From: Serendipita indica DSM 11827
Taxonomy: Eukaryota; Basidiomycota; Agaricomycetes; Sebacinales; Serendipitaceae
Length of the DNA stretch: 64,000 nt
NCBI GenBank assembly: GCA_910890315.1
Contig: CAJVGD010000006.1
Coordinates: 186,001-250,000, forward strand
Direction of reading: 5' to 3'
In this document: piece by piece, positions 54,963 through 64,000 of the stretch
How the letters are laid out: each line of letters begins with the position of its first letter
How positions within the stretch are numbered: position 1 is the stretch's first letter
Notes under the pieces: model-generated
The model's database searches: none
What the model was told of the DNA's origin: nothing
The model's input: the letters and a program-made list of their open reading frames with translations, nothing else
Translations under genes and position numbers: made by a program

Positions 54963-56775
54963 TTAGAGGTAAGGAAGAAGCGCCTCGGGGAGGATACGGG
55001 GGATGGCAGCACCCGACGGGGGCTCGATTGACTGGAAGTAATCCTGCGCAAAATTAACCAGAGTTCAAAAGTATAACACATAAAACTTACTCCCCACCAT
55101 GGTCCTGTTCGCCGAAGAAAGGTCCAGTAAGTAAAAGATTCCCTGTGAACTGCTTTCCTACTCACCAGCAGCCCACCAGAGGGCGCCTTGAACAAATCTC
55201 AGCACCAATTAATATGAGACCGGGTAACAACTCACCAATCCAGGTTCCACCCTGCTGCTGCAAGTGGCAGAGAGCGCCCTTGACTGCGGCAATGCAAGCG
55301 TCGTTGCTTCCGGCGCCAATTTCTCCGAGGAAGCCCTTGAGATTGTTGGCCTTGAGCCAGTTCGTGGCTGCAGTAAGACGCTCGACACCAATGGTAGAAG
55401 AGACGCAAGTTGCGCTAGTACCCGAGCCGTCCGAGTCAAGATACTGATGCATCTCAATCGCAAAGTTGTTGACCGGATCGGTAATGGACTTGAAGGCGTC
55501 GCCGTTGCCAGAGGAGACCCAGGCTATGGTGATTATGAGAAAGGGCGGCACCGTTATTCACTAGTACTTACTCCATGCACCACTCCAAGATGTACCCTCG
55601 ACAAGAATAAGCTGCTTAGCTCCAGAGGCTCGAACACCATTGATTCCTGCCTGCATGAGAGCGGCGGCATCAGAAGCAGACATGTCGTGTGGCTCGTTGT
55701 TCAAATCAAAGATGACGTTTGCGTTTGAGCTCTACTGAATATGAGTTAAGAAGACTCCCTAGTACGGAGACACTGACAAATTCCGAGGCCATGTTCTTCC
55801 ACCAAGTTTGGAACTGGGATGGGGTGATGATGGCGTTGTTGTATCTTGCAAAGTTGTGTGGGTCAAGAATGGCATATCCTCCTTTGTTGGTGATGTAGTT
55901 GACGATGGTCTTGAGTCCGTTGAGATATGTCGAGTCGAAAGAGCCGGTAAGGCCAGTGGAGATTGGCGACATGCGCTCCATCAAGAATGCGATACGGAAG
56001 GTGTTCATACCCTTGCCTAGGACATGTCAGAAATTGCAGCCACTTGTCCACTAGAATCGCCCACGTACCCATGAAATAGTCCACAGAGGAGGGGCTTGGC
56101 CAAGTATAGTCCTTTAGACGTTAGTAAGTGTCGAGTCAGAGTTTTAGACCTACGGTACCCAGACTAAGGACGTCAGCAATAGAGTCGGCACAGCAGGTGG
56201 GGGACTTACACTCCCGGCCATTTCGTCTGTCCAAACTCGGCGGAGCTCTCGTTCACTAACGACGTCAATCCCGCTATTCGTTATGACTAAAAGCAAGGCT
56301 CACCTCCAAAGTACTTGAATTTGGTTCGGTTGCTGCAAGATCCACTACTGGAAGACGGCGTGCTTGAGGATGAAGACGAGGAACGAGAAGTGCTAGACGA
56401 GGAGCGGGAGGTGCTAGACGAAGAACGCGTGCTAGACGTGCTCGTGGCTCGAGTTGAGCTAGAGGTGGTAGCTCCCTTCTGGCACTGGTAATACCCTATA
56501 GCGAGTTAACCTAAGCATTTATGAAGAGTATGGCCTACAGTCGTTGATATAAACACAGACAAGCCCACTATCGCAGGTCTTGGAGCCAGTATAGTTGATG
56601 CCTGCTGCTCTTCAGCGTTCCCTTTAGGACGATCATCGCCAACAAACCTCCACCTAAGGAGCGTCAGCCCATGCTTGAGCGGATAAAACTATAACCAACA
56701 TTGCCCCCATTCACCAACTCCGAGGACTGGTGTAATGAGCGTGGCAAGAGCAGCAATCGCAACCGAAAGCCTCAT
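54963..56775 (-). CDS. CBM1-GH5 endo-beta-1,4-glucanase (Cel5A-type), paralogue A
   Basis: Secreted cellulase (EC 3.2.1.4, GH5). Signal peptide MRLSVAIAALATLITPVLG, then a CBM1 cellulose-binding module assembled from several exons: GEWGQCGG, INYTGSKTCDSGLVCV, YYQCQKG. A Ser/Thr-rich linker (about 56340-56470) follows. The GH5 barrel reads KFKYFGG, VNESSAEFGQTKWPG, DYTWPSPSSVDYFMG, MNTFRIAFLMERMSP, GGYAILDPHNFARYN, then the acid/base Glu in a FDLNNEPHDM segment and the nucleophile Glu in GFLGEIGAGSN, ending PPSGAAIPRILPEALLPYL with stop 54963-54965. The catalytic pair appears complete. Ten or more introns, including two very small exons (56648-56653 and 56154-56163). About 400 residues. Adjacent to a diverged paralogue 2.2 kb away on the same strand. 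Confidence 0.88.
56154..56163 (-). other. 10-base micro-exon of GH5 paralogue A
   Basis: The minus strand reads TCTGGGTACC, preceded by a TTAG acceptor and followed by a GTAGGT donor. Splicing gives WPGV-LGT-DYTW across it in frame. In paralogue B the equivalent residues lie in ordinary exons. Confidence 0.6.
56648..56653 (-). other. 6-base micro-exon inside the CBM1 module
   Basis: The minus strand reads GTGGAG, flanked by TTAG and GTTTGT and by two 46-base introns. It supplies the Gly-Gly of the conserved QCGG. Skipping it would keep the frame but give QC-INYTG without the glycine pair. Confidence 0.6.
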
Positions 56776-58950
56776 TTTGAAGGAGGGAGGGCGAAGTTTG
56801 AGGTGGAGCCGTCCCGCAGCGTCCTCTTTTAAAGCTGACCAGGCACAGTTGAGATAGTCCGTTTTTTTATAGCCATCTACCGGTTGCGGATAAAAGAAGG
56901 TTCCAACAATTCGTCGATCAATAACCGAGCATCCAGTCCGAATGACTGACGGGTAGATACCAGACGGAGTAGGAGTATTCTCAAGAGGTCTTCGTGACTG
57001 TTACAGAGACTTTCTACAGCCCGCATGCGAGAGCGCGGTCATAGTCCCATCGTGAAAACCAAGCGTAGTCGAGGAGCGTGACCGACAATTCAGCGCGAGA
57101 AGCAACGGTTGTCGCAGCCAGTCGGGTCATATGGCATCCTAGCATCGAGGACTTCGCACCGGAAAAGACACCAATTTGCCACGGCGGAATCCAAGGGTGA
57201 AGACGATTCCCGCGCGGACTTCACGGTCCGCCAATATATGCGATTTGCTGAATCAAAACCGCTTCTACTCTCCGAGGCCTGCAGAAAAGCTCACTTCTAT
57301 GCAGTTCTGGCGAGTGTCCTATCGGACGTCATCCGTGGGCGGAAACAAGTGGTATATAGAGCCGTGTGCCACACATACATGTGAAAGGAATCGTCCTTGA
57401 TATAACATCCTATTGGGTACTGGAATGAGTCTGATTTCTTGGGAGATTATGTCGGTCGTGACAGCAGATCCGTTGGGACAAATTAGATTTCTACACATAA
57501 TCAATGGTGCCCAGTTCTAATCTGAAAGAACCTGATCTAATCATTGCGTAGTACCGAGTTGCAATGGAGAGCAGGAAAGTGGCACGTTGCATGTACTATA
57601 ATGGCTGAGGTTTGCCTCAGTCCGGACATTCAAAGCGCACTCGATCGTATACCAGAGGATGAGCGTGCGTTGGTGAAGAGCGAGTCCTGCCCCCAAGATC
57701 ACGCCACCATGTCGAGGGACATTTGTTGGACTCCAAGTTTTCTGTCTCATTTTTTGTGAGAAGTACCACTTTGATACAGATAACATAGCTCCTTTTAGGA
57801 AGAGAGCTTAATATGCTCTTTCTCCAATACGCGCTCGCGAGAGTTCGCGTCTGGGATTACTTGTCAAATGATTTTGTGGCGACCCACAGATGCAACTAGA
57901 TATGTACGTGTGGCACAGAAAAAGTAATCTCGAGCTATGCTCAGGCCAAACTCGAGGCCGGCTCATGCACCCAAGGGCAGTATTGAGCAACGCAGACAGA
58001 CTGGGGATACGGAGGTGCTTGCCCCGTTTATCCTAGGGTACCGAGTATCGAGCTGGGCCCACCCTTCCATGCACCAAGTGCCCTCGTAGAAGCAGCACAC
58101 ACCTGCATTCATACGGTACAACAGTAGTATCAACCATCTAGATCACTTGTCTATCAAGCGAATGAGCAAGGACATGCATTACTAAAAGATGGTCGAGATC
58201 GGGTCCAAGTTGCGTTTGACGGAGGGTGGACAAGAGGTGGGTTTATAGGCCAGCCGGCTGCCGTTGCTGATTCGCCACTTCCATTGAGTATTCCTCCTCA
58301 CGTTGCATTCAATGTAAGCTTCCTTATTTAACCAGTTTCCCTCCCTTCAAAGGAAATCCTGATATGGATACATTCAACCAGTGACAATTGTTCCGCGTCT
58401 AATCAACCGAGGACGCTTTGATCCTAGAGCTCAATGAGGGCCAAGTGTCCAATACGGGATTTGATACGAAGAGGCCACCACTTGTCAATTCTTCGAGCCG
58501 ACGGTTATGGCTACTTTCAAAGTACTCGATGTTCGTCGGCGAAACCCTATAGGCGTCTGTAGCTGCCCAATGGAGCGAAACCTGCGTCATGAGCTACGCA
58601 AATACCAGTAGACTGTCCTGATTAGGTAAGGGTGCAAGCACACGACGCTCTTGAAATGAAAAACACCCAAGAGCAGGGTTGCTCCGTCTTTGGTGTCGAC
58701 CCTCATCTAGCGGGGGAAAAAGATATACTACCACGAAGCCAGGAGGGTTGAGCTTCACTTAGAGCCAAACAGGTTCACAGCATTGCAGGAAACGAGAGTC
58801 GTTGCTCGTCGCATTTTGTCTAAAGGAATGTGACAAAGAGAGCGGGAATACGAGATGACACTGATAAATCCTCCATCCAGATTGATAACGATTGGTCCTA
58901 GGAGAGTCGTTGAGTACATGCTTCCAAACAATCCACACCTGACACACCGT
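56776..58950. other. Spacer between the two GH5 paralogues
   Basis: 2.17 kb with scattered open frames up to 91 codons (57109-57384 is the longest) and no recognised domain or exon chain. The first 150 bases are the presumed promoter of paralogue A, with a TTTAAA element on the minus strand near 56827. I see no remnant of a third GH5 copy. Confidence 0.45.
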
Positions 58951-60746
58951 TTATGCGAAAGGAAGCAGTGCTTCGGGAAGGATACGGGCGATGGCAGGAC
59001 CCGACGGCGGCTCGATGGATTGGTAGTAATTCTGCAATATGGTAAGCAAATGTCGAAGATGAGTGATTAGTAACACTTACTCCCCACCATGGTCCTGTGA
59101 ACAGAAAGCAGTACTCGTGAGTGGAAGAACCTGAAATTTTGAAGAACACTCACCAGCAGCCCACCAAGCAAAGCCTGAAACCGAGAAATTGGGTCAGCAA
59201 TAGTCTTATCAAGGCACGCAAGGTACACACCGATCCAGACCTGTCAATGTGATCAGTACGAGATTCGATAAATAGAGAAAAGCAAATACATCGGATGTTT
59301 GCATCAAGCAAAGCGCTCCGCGGATAGCAGAGATACAGTCGTTATTCGAACCGGCACCTGTTAGAATTTAATGAGCATCCCTCGACTAGACAATCGAAAC
59401 ACTAACCCAACTCTCCGATGAATCCCTTCTTGTTATTTGCCTTGAGCCAGTTGGTCGCAACTTGGAGACGTTCGGCACCGACGGTCGGGCTAACGCAAGT
59501 GGAGTTGGTTCCAGAACCATCAGTATCAAGATACTGGTGCATCTCGATGACAACGTTGTTCAATGGATCAGAAATAGTCTTGAAGGCGTCGCCGTTGCCC
59601 GAGGACTCCCAAGACCAAGCTCCAGTCCAGCTAGTTCCCTGGACGAAGACGGACTGGGTGGCACCAGCGGCGCGAACACCGTCGAGACCGGCTTGCATGA
59701 GTGCGGCGGCGTCCGTGGCAGGGATCCCCCATGGCTCGTTGTTCAAGTCAAAGATGACATGGTCATTGGTAAGGAATTCAGTGGCCATATTCTTCCACCA
59801 CGTCTTGAATAGCGAGACATCCGTGATGACCGAGCCGTTGTAACGGGCATAGTTGTGAGTCAAGTGCGGCGTATCCACCCTTGCTGGTGATATAGTTGAC
59901 AATAGTCTTCAATCCAGAGAGATATGCCGAGTCGAACGGGCCGGTGAGGCCAGTTGCGGGTGGCGACATGCGCTCCATCATAAAGGGGATACGGAAGAAG
60001 TTCATGCCCTTGCCTAGGGTACGTTAGCGTTCCAGACCACCAGAGCTGTAGACTGGATACTCACCCAAGAAGTAGTCTACAGACGATGGCGATGGCCAAG
60101 TATAATCCTTGTTCAACCTGAATGGCTTTCAGAGTCGCCCACCCACCAAACCGAGATTCACTCACGTTCCTGGAACTGCAGATCCAAACTCTGCGCTGCT
60201 TTCATTGACTATCGGGGATATTAGGGGGGAAGTTGATTATAAACGGCCACAAACCTCCGAAGTACTTGAACTTCTTGGCACCGGGGCAGACATATGTCGA
60301 TGTTGCGGACGTCGAAGAACTTGTACTGGACGTAGTCGTCGTCGAGATGCTTGTAGAAGTTGATTGAGAAGTCGAGGTAGAGCTGCTCGAGCTCAGGGTG
60401 CTCGTAGACGACGACAACGTAGTGCTCGTTGTACGTGTCGATGTCGATGTCGATGTCGATGTCGACGTAGGAGAGTAGGGAGGAGCGAGCTAAGTAGCAT
60501 CAGTTTCACAGTTCGCGCCAAGGGAAATGAGCTACCTTGAGGCATTGGTAGTAGTCTACCCGAGCGTCATTATAGAATCAAAAGAAAGGGCCCAGAGTAC
60601 TCACATTCACTAAGCTCGACGCAGACAAGTCCGTCGTCGCACTTTCCAGTGGTCACACCTCCGCCACCGCAGGTATCCCAGCGACTGATACCGAGTGCCT
60701 GGGGAAGTAGAGCAGCGATTACTGCAAGAGAAAGGGAGAGCTTCAT
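58951..60746 (-). CDS. CBM1-GH5 endoglucanase paralogue B, apparent frameshift
   Basis: Same design as paralogue A. Signal peptide MKLSLSLAVIAALLPQALG, then a CBM1-like module SRWDTCGGGGVTTGKCDDGL with an unusual DTCGG start, closing YYYQCL. A Thr/Ser linker is encoded partly by a GTCGAT microsatellite. The GH5 part has KKFKYFGG, VNESSAEFGSAVPGT, DYTWPSPSSVDYFLG, MNFFRIPFMMERMSP, IFDLNNEPWGIPATDAAALM (acid/base Glu) and KKGFIGELGAGS (nucleophile Glu), ending RILPEALLPFA with stop 58951-58953. At about 59857 the frame breaks: where A has DPHNFARYN, B reads DSQLC in one frame and HNYARYN in another, as though two bases were missing. This could be a true pseudogene lesion or a sequencing error. 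Start ATG at 60746. Introns as in A, fewer micro-exons. Confidence 0.78.
60438..60465 (+). repeat. GTCGAT microsatellite in the GH5-B linker
   Basis: Four to five tandem copies of a 6-base unit. On the coding (minus) strand they encode alternating Ser-Thr residues of the linker. Confidence 0.85.
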
Positions 60747-61761
60747 CGTTTACCAAACGGCCCGGGAGACTGAGGTTGTCGTCGTGTAGCGGCTTCATCG
60801 TCGATATTTATGCTTTCCATCCCTCCCAAGAGATTTCTCCACGCAAATACTCCGGTCGTTCACCGTCGATGCCGAGGTCGGAAAAAAGAAACTGTGTAGA
60901 AGACGCGCGTGTTTGCACGAAGAACCGTGCTGATAGCTGTCAGGGCCCTGCGTTTTATGCGAGATTTGTGGAGAAGCGTACCATGATGCAGTTTGTAATC
61001 ACAATTCCCAGTATTCAGCCCTACCCGGCTTGGGACGACGGTCGACAGGTTAGTCCATGTCATTTGAAACACGGTGCGACAGATCCGCATGAATCTTGGC
61101 CGAATACATTGAGCCTTGATTCATCAAGTCGCATGAATACATTAACAATGGCCAATTGCTTCTCTTGAGGGTTACAGGATGGCTTCCGAACAACCACTCA
61201 CCGACATTTGTGCGTCCGAGGAACCCACGCACATTCGGTAGCGAGAAACTAAGAGTGTGAGAGATACGGAAGTTTTGTGATGCCCATCGTACGTACCAGA
61301 ACGATCGGCAAGGGATTCAAGCAAAACACAGATTATTCCGTACGCAAACCACGTGTTCATTTCGAGGATCATGCCGGGCGCAGCCGAACTCATGACTGCT
61401 GGTCAAGGTAGGATCTGGTGTGTTCGAATATTGTGGATTGAGGCTGGCTGGTATATGCTGATCTTTGAGCATAAGTAACTACCTTGTATTGTGAGGAGAG
61501 AGCCTTGCAGGGCCACCTGGTGGATTGTCAAGAGTCGTTTGCTCGAGCTATGGCCAGCATTAATTGTGCAAGGTCCAGGGAGACATAGTAATTAAGTCCA
61601 CGAGGCTTTTAGGTCAACGTATCGGATTCTGGTATACACGCGCCAACGAGGCGGGGTAAAAGGTGTTGGTCCTTTTTGGCCGCGTTCCCTTCCAGGTCCA
61701 TCTCAACTGGGCCCCCCAATTTTCAACAAACTATTCACGACAATTTTCAATTATTATTATC
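60747..61761. other. Divergent intergenic region, GH5-B and GH23
   Basis: About 1.0 kb between the minus-strand GH5-B start and the plus-strand lysozyme-like start. An ATATTTA element near 60804 may serve GH5-B. An AATTATTATTATCATG run precedes the GH23 start. A frame with GPAFYARFVEKRTMMQFVIT near 60950 has no support as a gene. Confidence 0.4.
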
Positions 61762-63200
61762 ATGACCAACACGCACAAGAGCTTGCTGTTCTTGCCGCTT
61801 TTCCTTCTTGCACATGTCCTCGCTGTCACCGGCGCCGACGCAGAAGCACCAAATGCGCTTACAACGAATACAACATGCACTTATGATCACCTCGCACGCA
61901 CTCACACCTCGCCCGACCGTCGACAACGCTGGTGGTCCAAGTTGAGCGAGTTTCTGCTGCTGCATCTCCCCGGGGACGCCTATTCAGATGAACAAGGCTT
62001 CTTTAACGACCTACAACTTGCGCTGAACACAGTCCCACCTAGCCGCGCTGACGACCTGGACCCGGATGAGCTCTGCAGTCCGCGCCACCAGCTATTTCCA
62101 CGCGATCAGCAGGTGCTGAAGACGAAATGCCGCGTAAAACCTGTTCATTACCATCCGGGATGGAACGGAGATATTCCAAATTATACCCCCACCGACTCCA
62201 ACGGCAATCCACTCCCCACACAAACAATAGGAGATGGCCACGGTGGCTTTGGTCAAGAAATTATTGGTGTAAACACGAGATGCCCTTACAATAACGTTGG
62301 GCCTGGTGCTACCGGTATGTAGCCCTGCGTTTGCAGAGTTTTTGGCTCGCTAATCTTGGCTTTCTCTTAGTTGCTACCAACACGAGCACAGGCCCGAACG
62401 GCCAATTTACATGGCTGACATGTGGCCTCGATCCCAAGAATAACAGCATTGGGTGGACACCGCCCTATGCTACCGCCGACCAGGTCATCACCTTCCAAGG
62501 TGGGCTGCGTGCGGCTATTAAAGCCGAAGGAAGTCCCTACAAATCTTGCGCCAAGTTTGTGGAGCTTTTCGAGACGGCCGGCGCCGAGTTCCAGGGTGTG
62601 CCACTTCCGAACCGCACTTTAGCGTCGCTAACTCCGCTCAGTTCCTCCACTGTTCATTGCCGCCTTTGCACTTCAAGAATCCGGTTGCAATCCTGATATT
62701 GATGGAGCCGGTGGAGAGCAAGGTATGATGCAAATCAGTCCGGTATGTATTTTCTTACTCGATGAGAATGTACCTGATATTCGAATAGGAAAAGTGCGAT
62801 AAGGCGCCTGGAGGAAACTGCAAGGACGTTATTTACAATGTTCGAACCGCCGTCAAATACTTTAGCGACGTCTTGAAGTCTGTCAACGGCAACGTCTTCG
62901 AGGCAGTGGGACTTTACAACGGCTGGTCAGTCCCTTTCGATCAAGTCTTCGCTCTATCTGACACTTTCATTACAGGATACGTGGAATGTCATACAAGTAC
63001 GTCTTGTCATCGCCTATAAAGGCTTTGTTGCTGACCAGAAACTCAGGGAGAGCACCACTTGGGGTATCAACGGCGATTGCTGTAGATGTCAGCGCAACCT
63101 GAGCTATCTTTCTCAATTCTTCAACGGCTGGCTCCAAAACATGGACGCCTGGGCGCTCATGCTGGGCTCGATCCACAACACGGCCGACTGTCCCGCTTGA
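61762..63200 (+). CDS. Secreted GH23/SLT lysozyme-like protein
   Basis: Signal peptide MTNTHKSLLFLPLFLLAHVL. A long N-terminal extension follows (to about residue 185, no recognised domain, with the TYDHLARTHTSPDRRQRW, LPGDAYSDEQGFFNDLQLAL and PVHYHPGWNGDIPNYTPT segments). An intron then gives VATNTSTGPNGQFTWLTCGL, and another leads to the transglycosylase core: PPLFIAAFALQESGCNPDID (catalytic Glu in the ES motif), GAGGEQGMMQISPEKC (GMMQ motif), NVRTAVKYFSDVLKSVNG and VGLYNGW. The last exons read IRGMSY, ESTTWGINGDCCRCQRNLSY and CPA. Fungal GH23 proteins of this kind are thought to cleave bacterial peptidoglycan. Six or so introns argue that it is an established fungal gene, not a recent arrival. 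About 375 residues. The stop is 63198-63200. Confidence 0.8.
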
Positions 63201-63796
63201 AGAGGGACTAGTTGTTTCTCTTTCTATCTGGCTTATTATGCGTTACATCCTGTGTTTATATGATGCCGCCTTTCCTGATGGCAAGGGTTCACTTCTCTAC
63301 CTACTGTTCTAATGGGCAAGTCCTCGTTCTAGACTTATTAAAGATGTGTTTCTATTCGCCAAATCTACTTGGTCCCGTTTGATGAATCCCCTGCCCGTAA
63401 CGAAGTGGAGGGAAGGGTCTTACAGGCCTTCACCAGGCACAGTAATTGAAATGTCTGCACGATTTTCAACTAGTATTTGGCTCCTTGTCAAACTGTGGCG
63501 GCTACCTCAAAGCCCTGCTCGAGCCTTTGTCCTAAAGTCTTTGTTCTCCTGGCTGGAGCTCACTGGCCTCCCCTCCGACCTTGCGCTCCCAATGCATATC
63601 AGTGGTCTTTGTCAGCTAATTGTACAGGCGGACCGCAGCCTTTTGGCCTATCCTCCCCGGTTTCTTGACTTCAGCACCGATGCCGAAGGGCGAGTCAAGC
63701 TTGCCCACCCTTCGCTCAACAATTCTGGGTTCTATCAGTATCGTTCAATGCTTCTGCATACTAAGGGAGATGCAATGCTGCCATTAGCTTCCATGG
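63201..63796. other. Region upstream of the edge gene, unresolved
   Basis: About 600 bases after the GH23 stop. A 165-codon frame (63346-63843) contains a run with PHSSDWKH but no domain. Alternative spliced readings in this stretch are possible but I could not fix exon limits. It may belong to the edge gene. Confidence 0.35.
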
Positions 63797-64000
63797 CACC
63801 CGACACTCTGGCTCCGCCACATTCATCTGATTGGAAACATTGACGAACGTCTGGGCAACCTCACCCAATTCATTGAGTTTTGTTACACGCAACAGACTCT
63901 CACCAGTACGTTCTCCCTATCACTATGGATTGTACTGACACTCCCTAGACAACACCCTCCCGCTCGAACACGTTCAGTTTGGCTTCGAAGTCTACTCACC
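63797..64000 (+). CDS. Partial gene at the right edge
   Basis: A coding-like stretch reads HPTLWLRHIHLIGNIDERLG and NLTQFIEFCYTQQTLT. After a 43-base GTACGT...CCTAG intron (63906-63948) it continues NNTLPLEHVQFGFEVYS to the window edge. The Leu/Ile-rich pattern is not diagnostic. Upstream exons and family are unknown, and the gene continues beyond 64000. Confidence 0.35.

Overview
This window is fungal nuclear DNA, almost certainly from a filamentous basidiomycete of the Agaricomycetes. The genes are dense, sit on both strands and are cut by many introns of about 45-60 bases with GT-AG ends and CTNAN-type branch sites. The content also fits: CBM1-linked GH5 cellulases, a NACHT-WD40 (STAND) receptor, a long F-box/LRR-like protein, a KRE6/SKN1 cell-wall protein and an HSP12-type protein. 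Placement near Rhizoctonia/Ceratobasidiaceae is my inference from gene style; no marker here proves it. I see no rRNA, tRNA, CRISPR array or recognisable transposon.

Layout. 1-2.4 kb: a CSC1/OSCA-type channel running off the left edge, then a small membrane protein. 4.0-10.2 kb: UTP22/NOL6 (ribosome biogenesis), a DUF2358-like protein and a PAC1-like proteasome chaperone; the last two diverge from a 67-base spacer. 10.4-15.3 kb: a NACHT-WD40 receptor, followed by a gene with a cysteine cluster. 17.5-20.9 kb: HSP12, RAX1 (RGS plus membrane segments) and Mediator subunit MED8. 21.2-25.5 kb: an old, diverged tandem duplication that carries an unrecognised gene and the 3' end of the neighbouring NUP133 gene. 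25.1-34 kb: NUP133 and a large RING-H2 protein, both on the minus strand.

34.5-37.8 kb: an SDR oxidoreductase and a hydantoinase-B-only protein (the C-terminal half of 5-oxoprolinase). 37.9-46.6 kb: an FAF2/UBXD8-like UBX protein, a KRE6/SKN1 homologue whose GH16 catalytic glutamates are both replaced, a small conserved protein, and the 51-kDa NADH-binding subunit of complex I. 47-50.5 kb: an intronless FAD monooxygenase and a C2H2 zinc-finger protein. 53.1-54.6 kb: an F-box protein. 55-60.7 kb: two CBM1-GH5 endoglucanase paralogues, one with two micro-exons and one with an apparent frameshift. 61.8-63.2 kb: a secreted GH23/SLT lysozyme-like protein. A partial gene reaches the right edge.

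There is no single cluster pathway. Most genes are housekeeping (nuclear pore, ribosome, proteasome, respiration, transcription). The accessory part consists of the NACHT receptor, the duplicated orphan family, the monooxygenase and the secreted wall-degrading enzymes (GH5 x2, GH23). Several apparent frame breaks, in UTP22, the F-box gene and the RING gene, resolve into normal short introns and are recorded as rejected.
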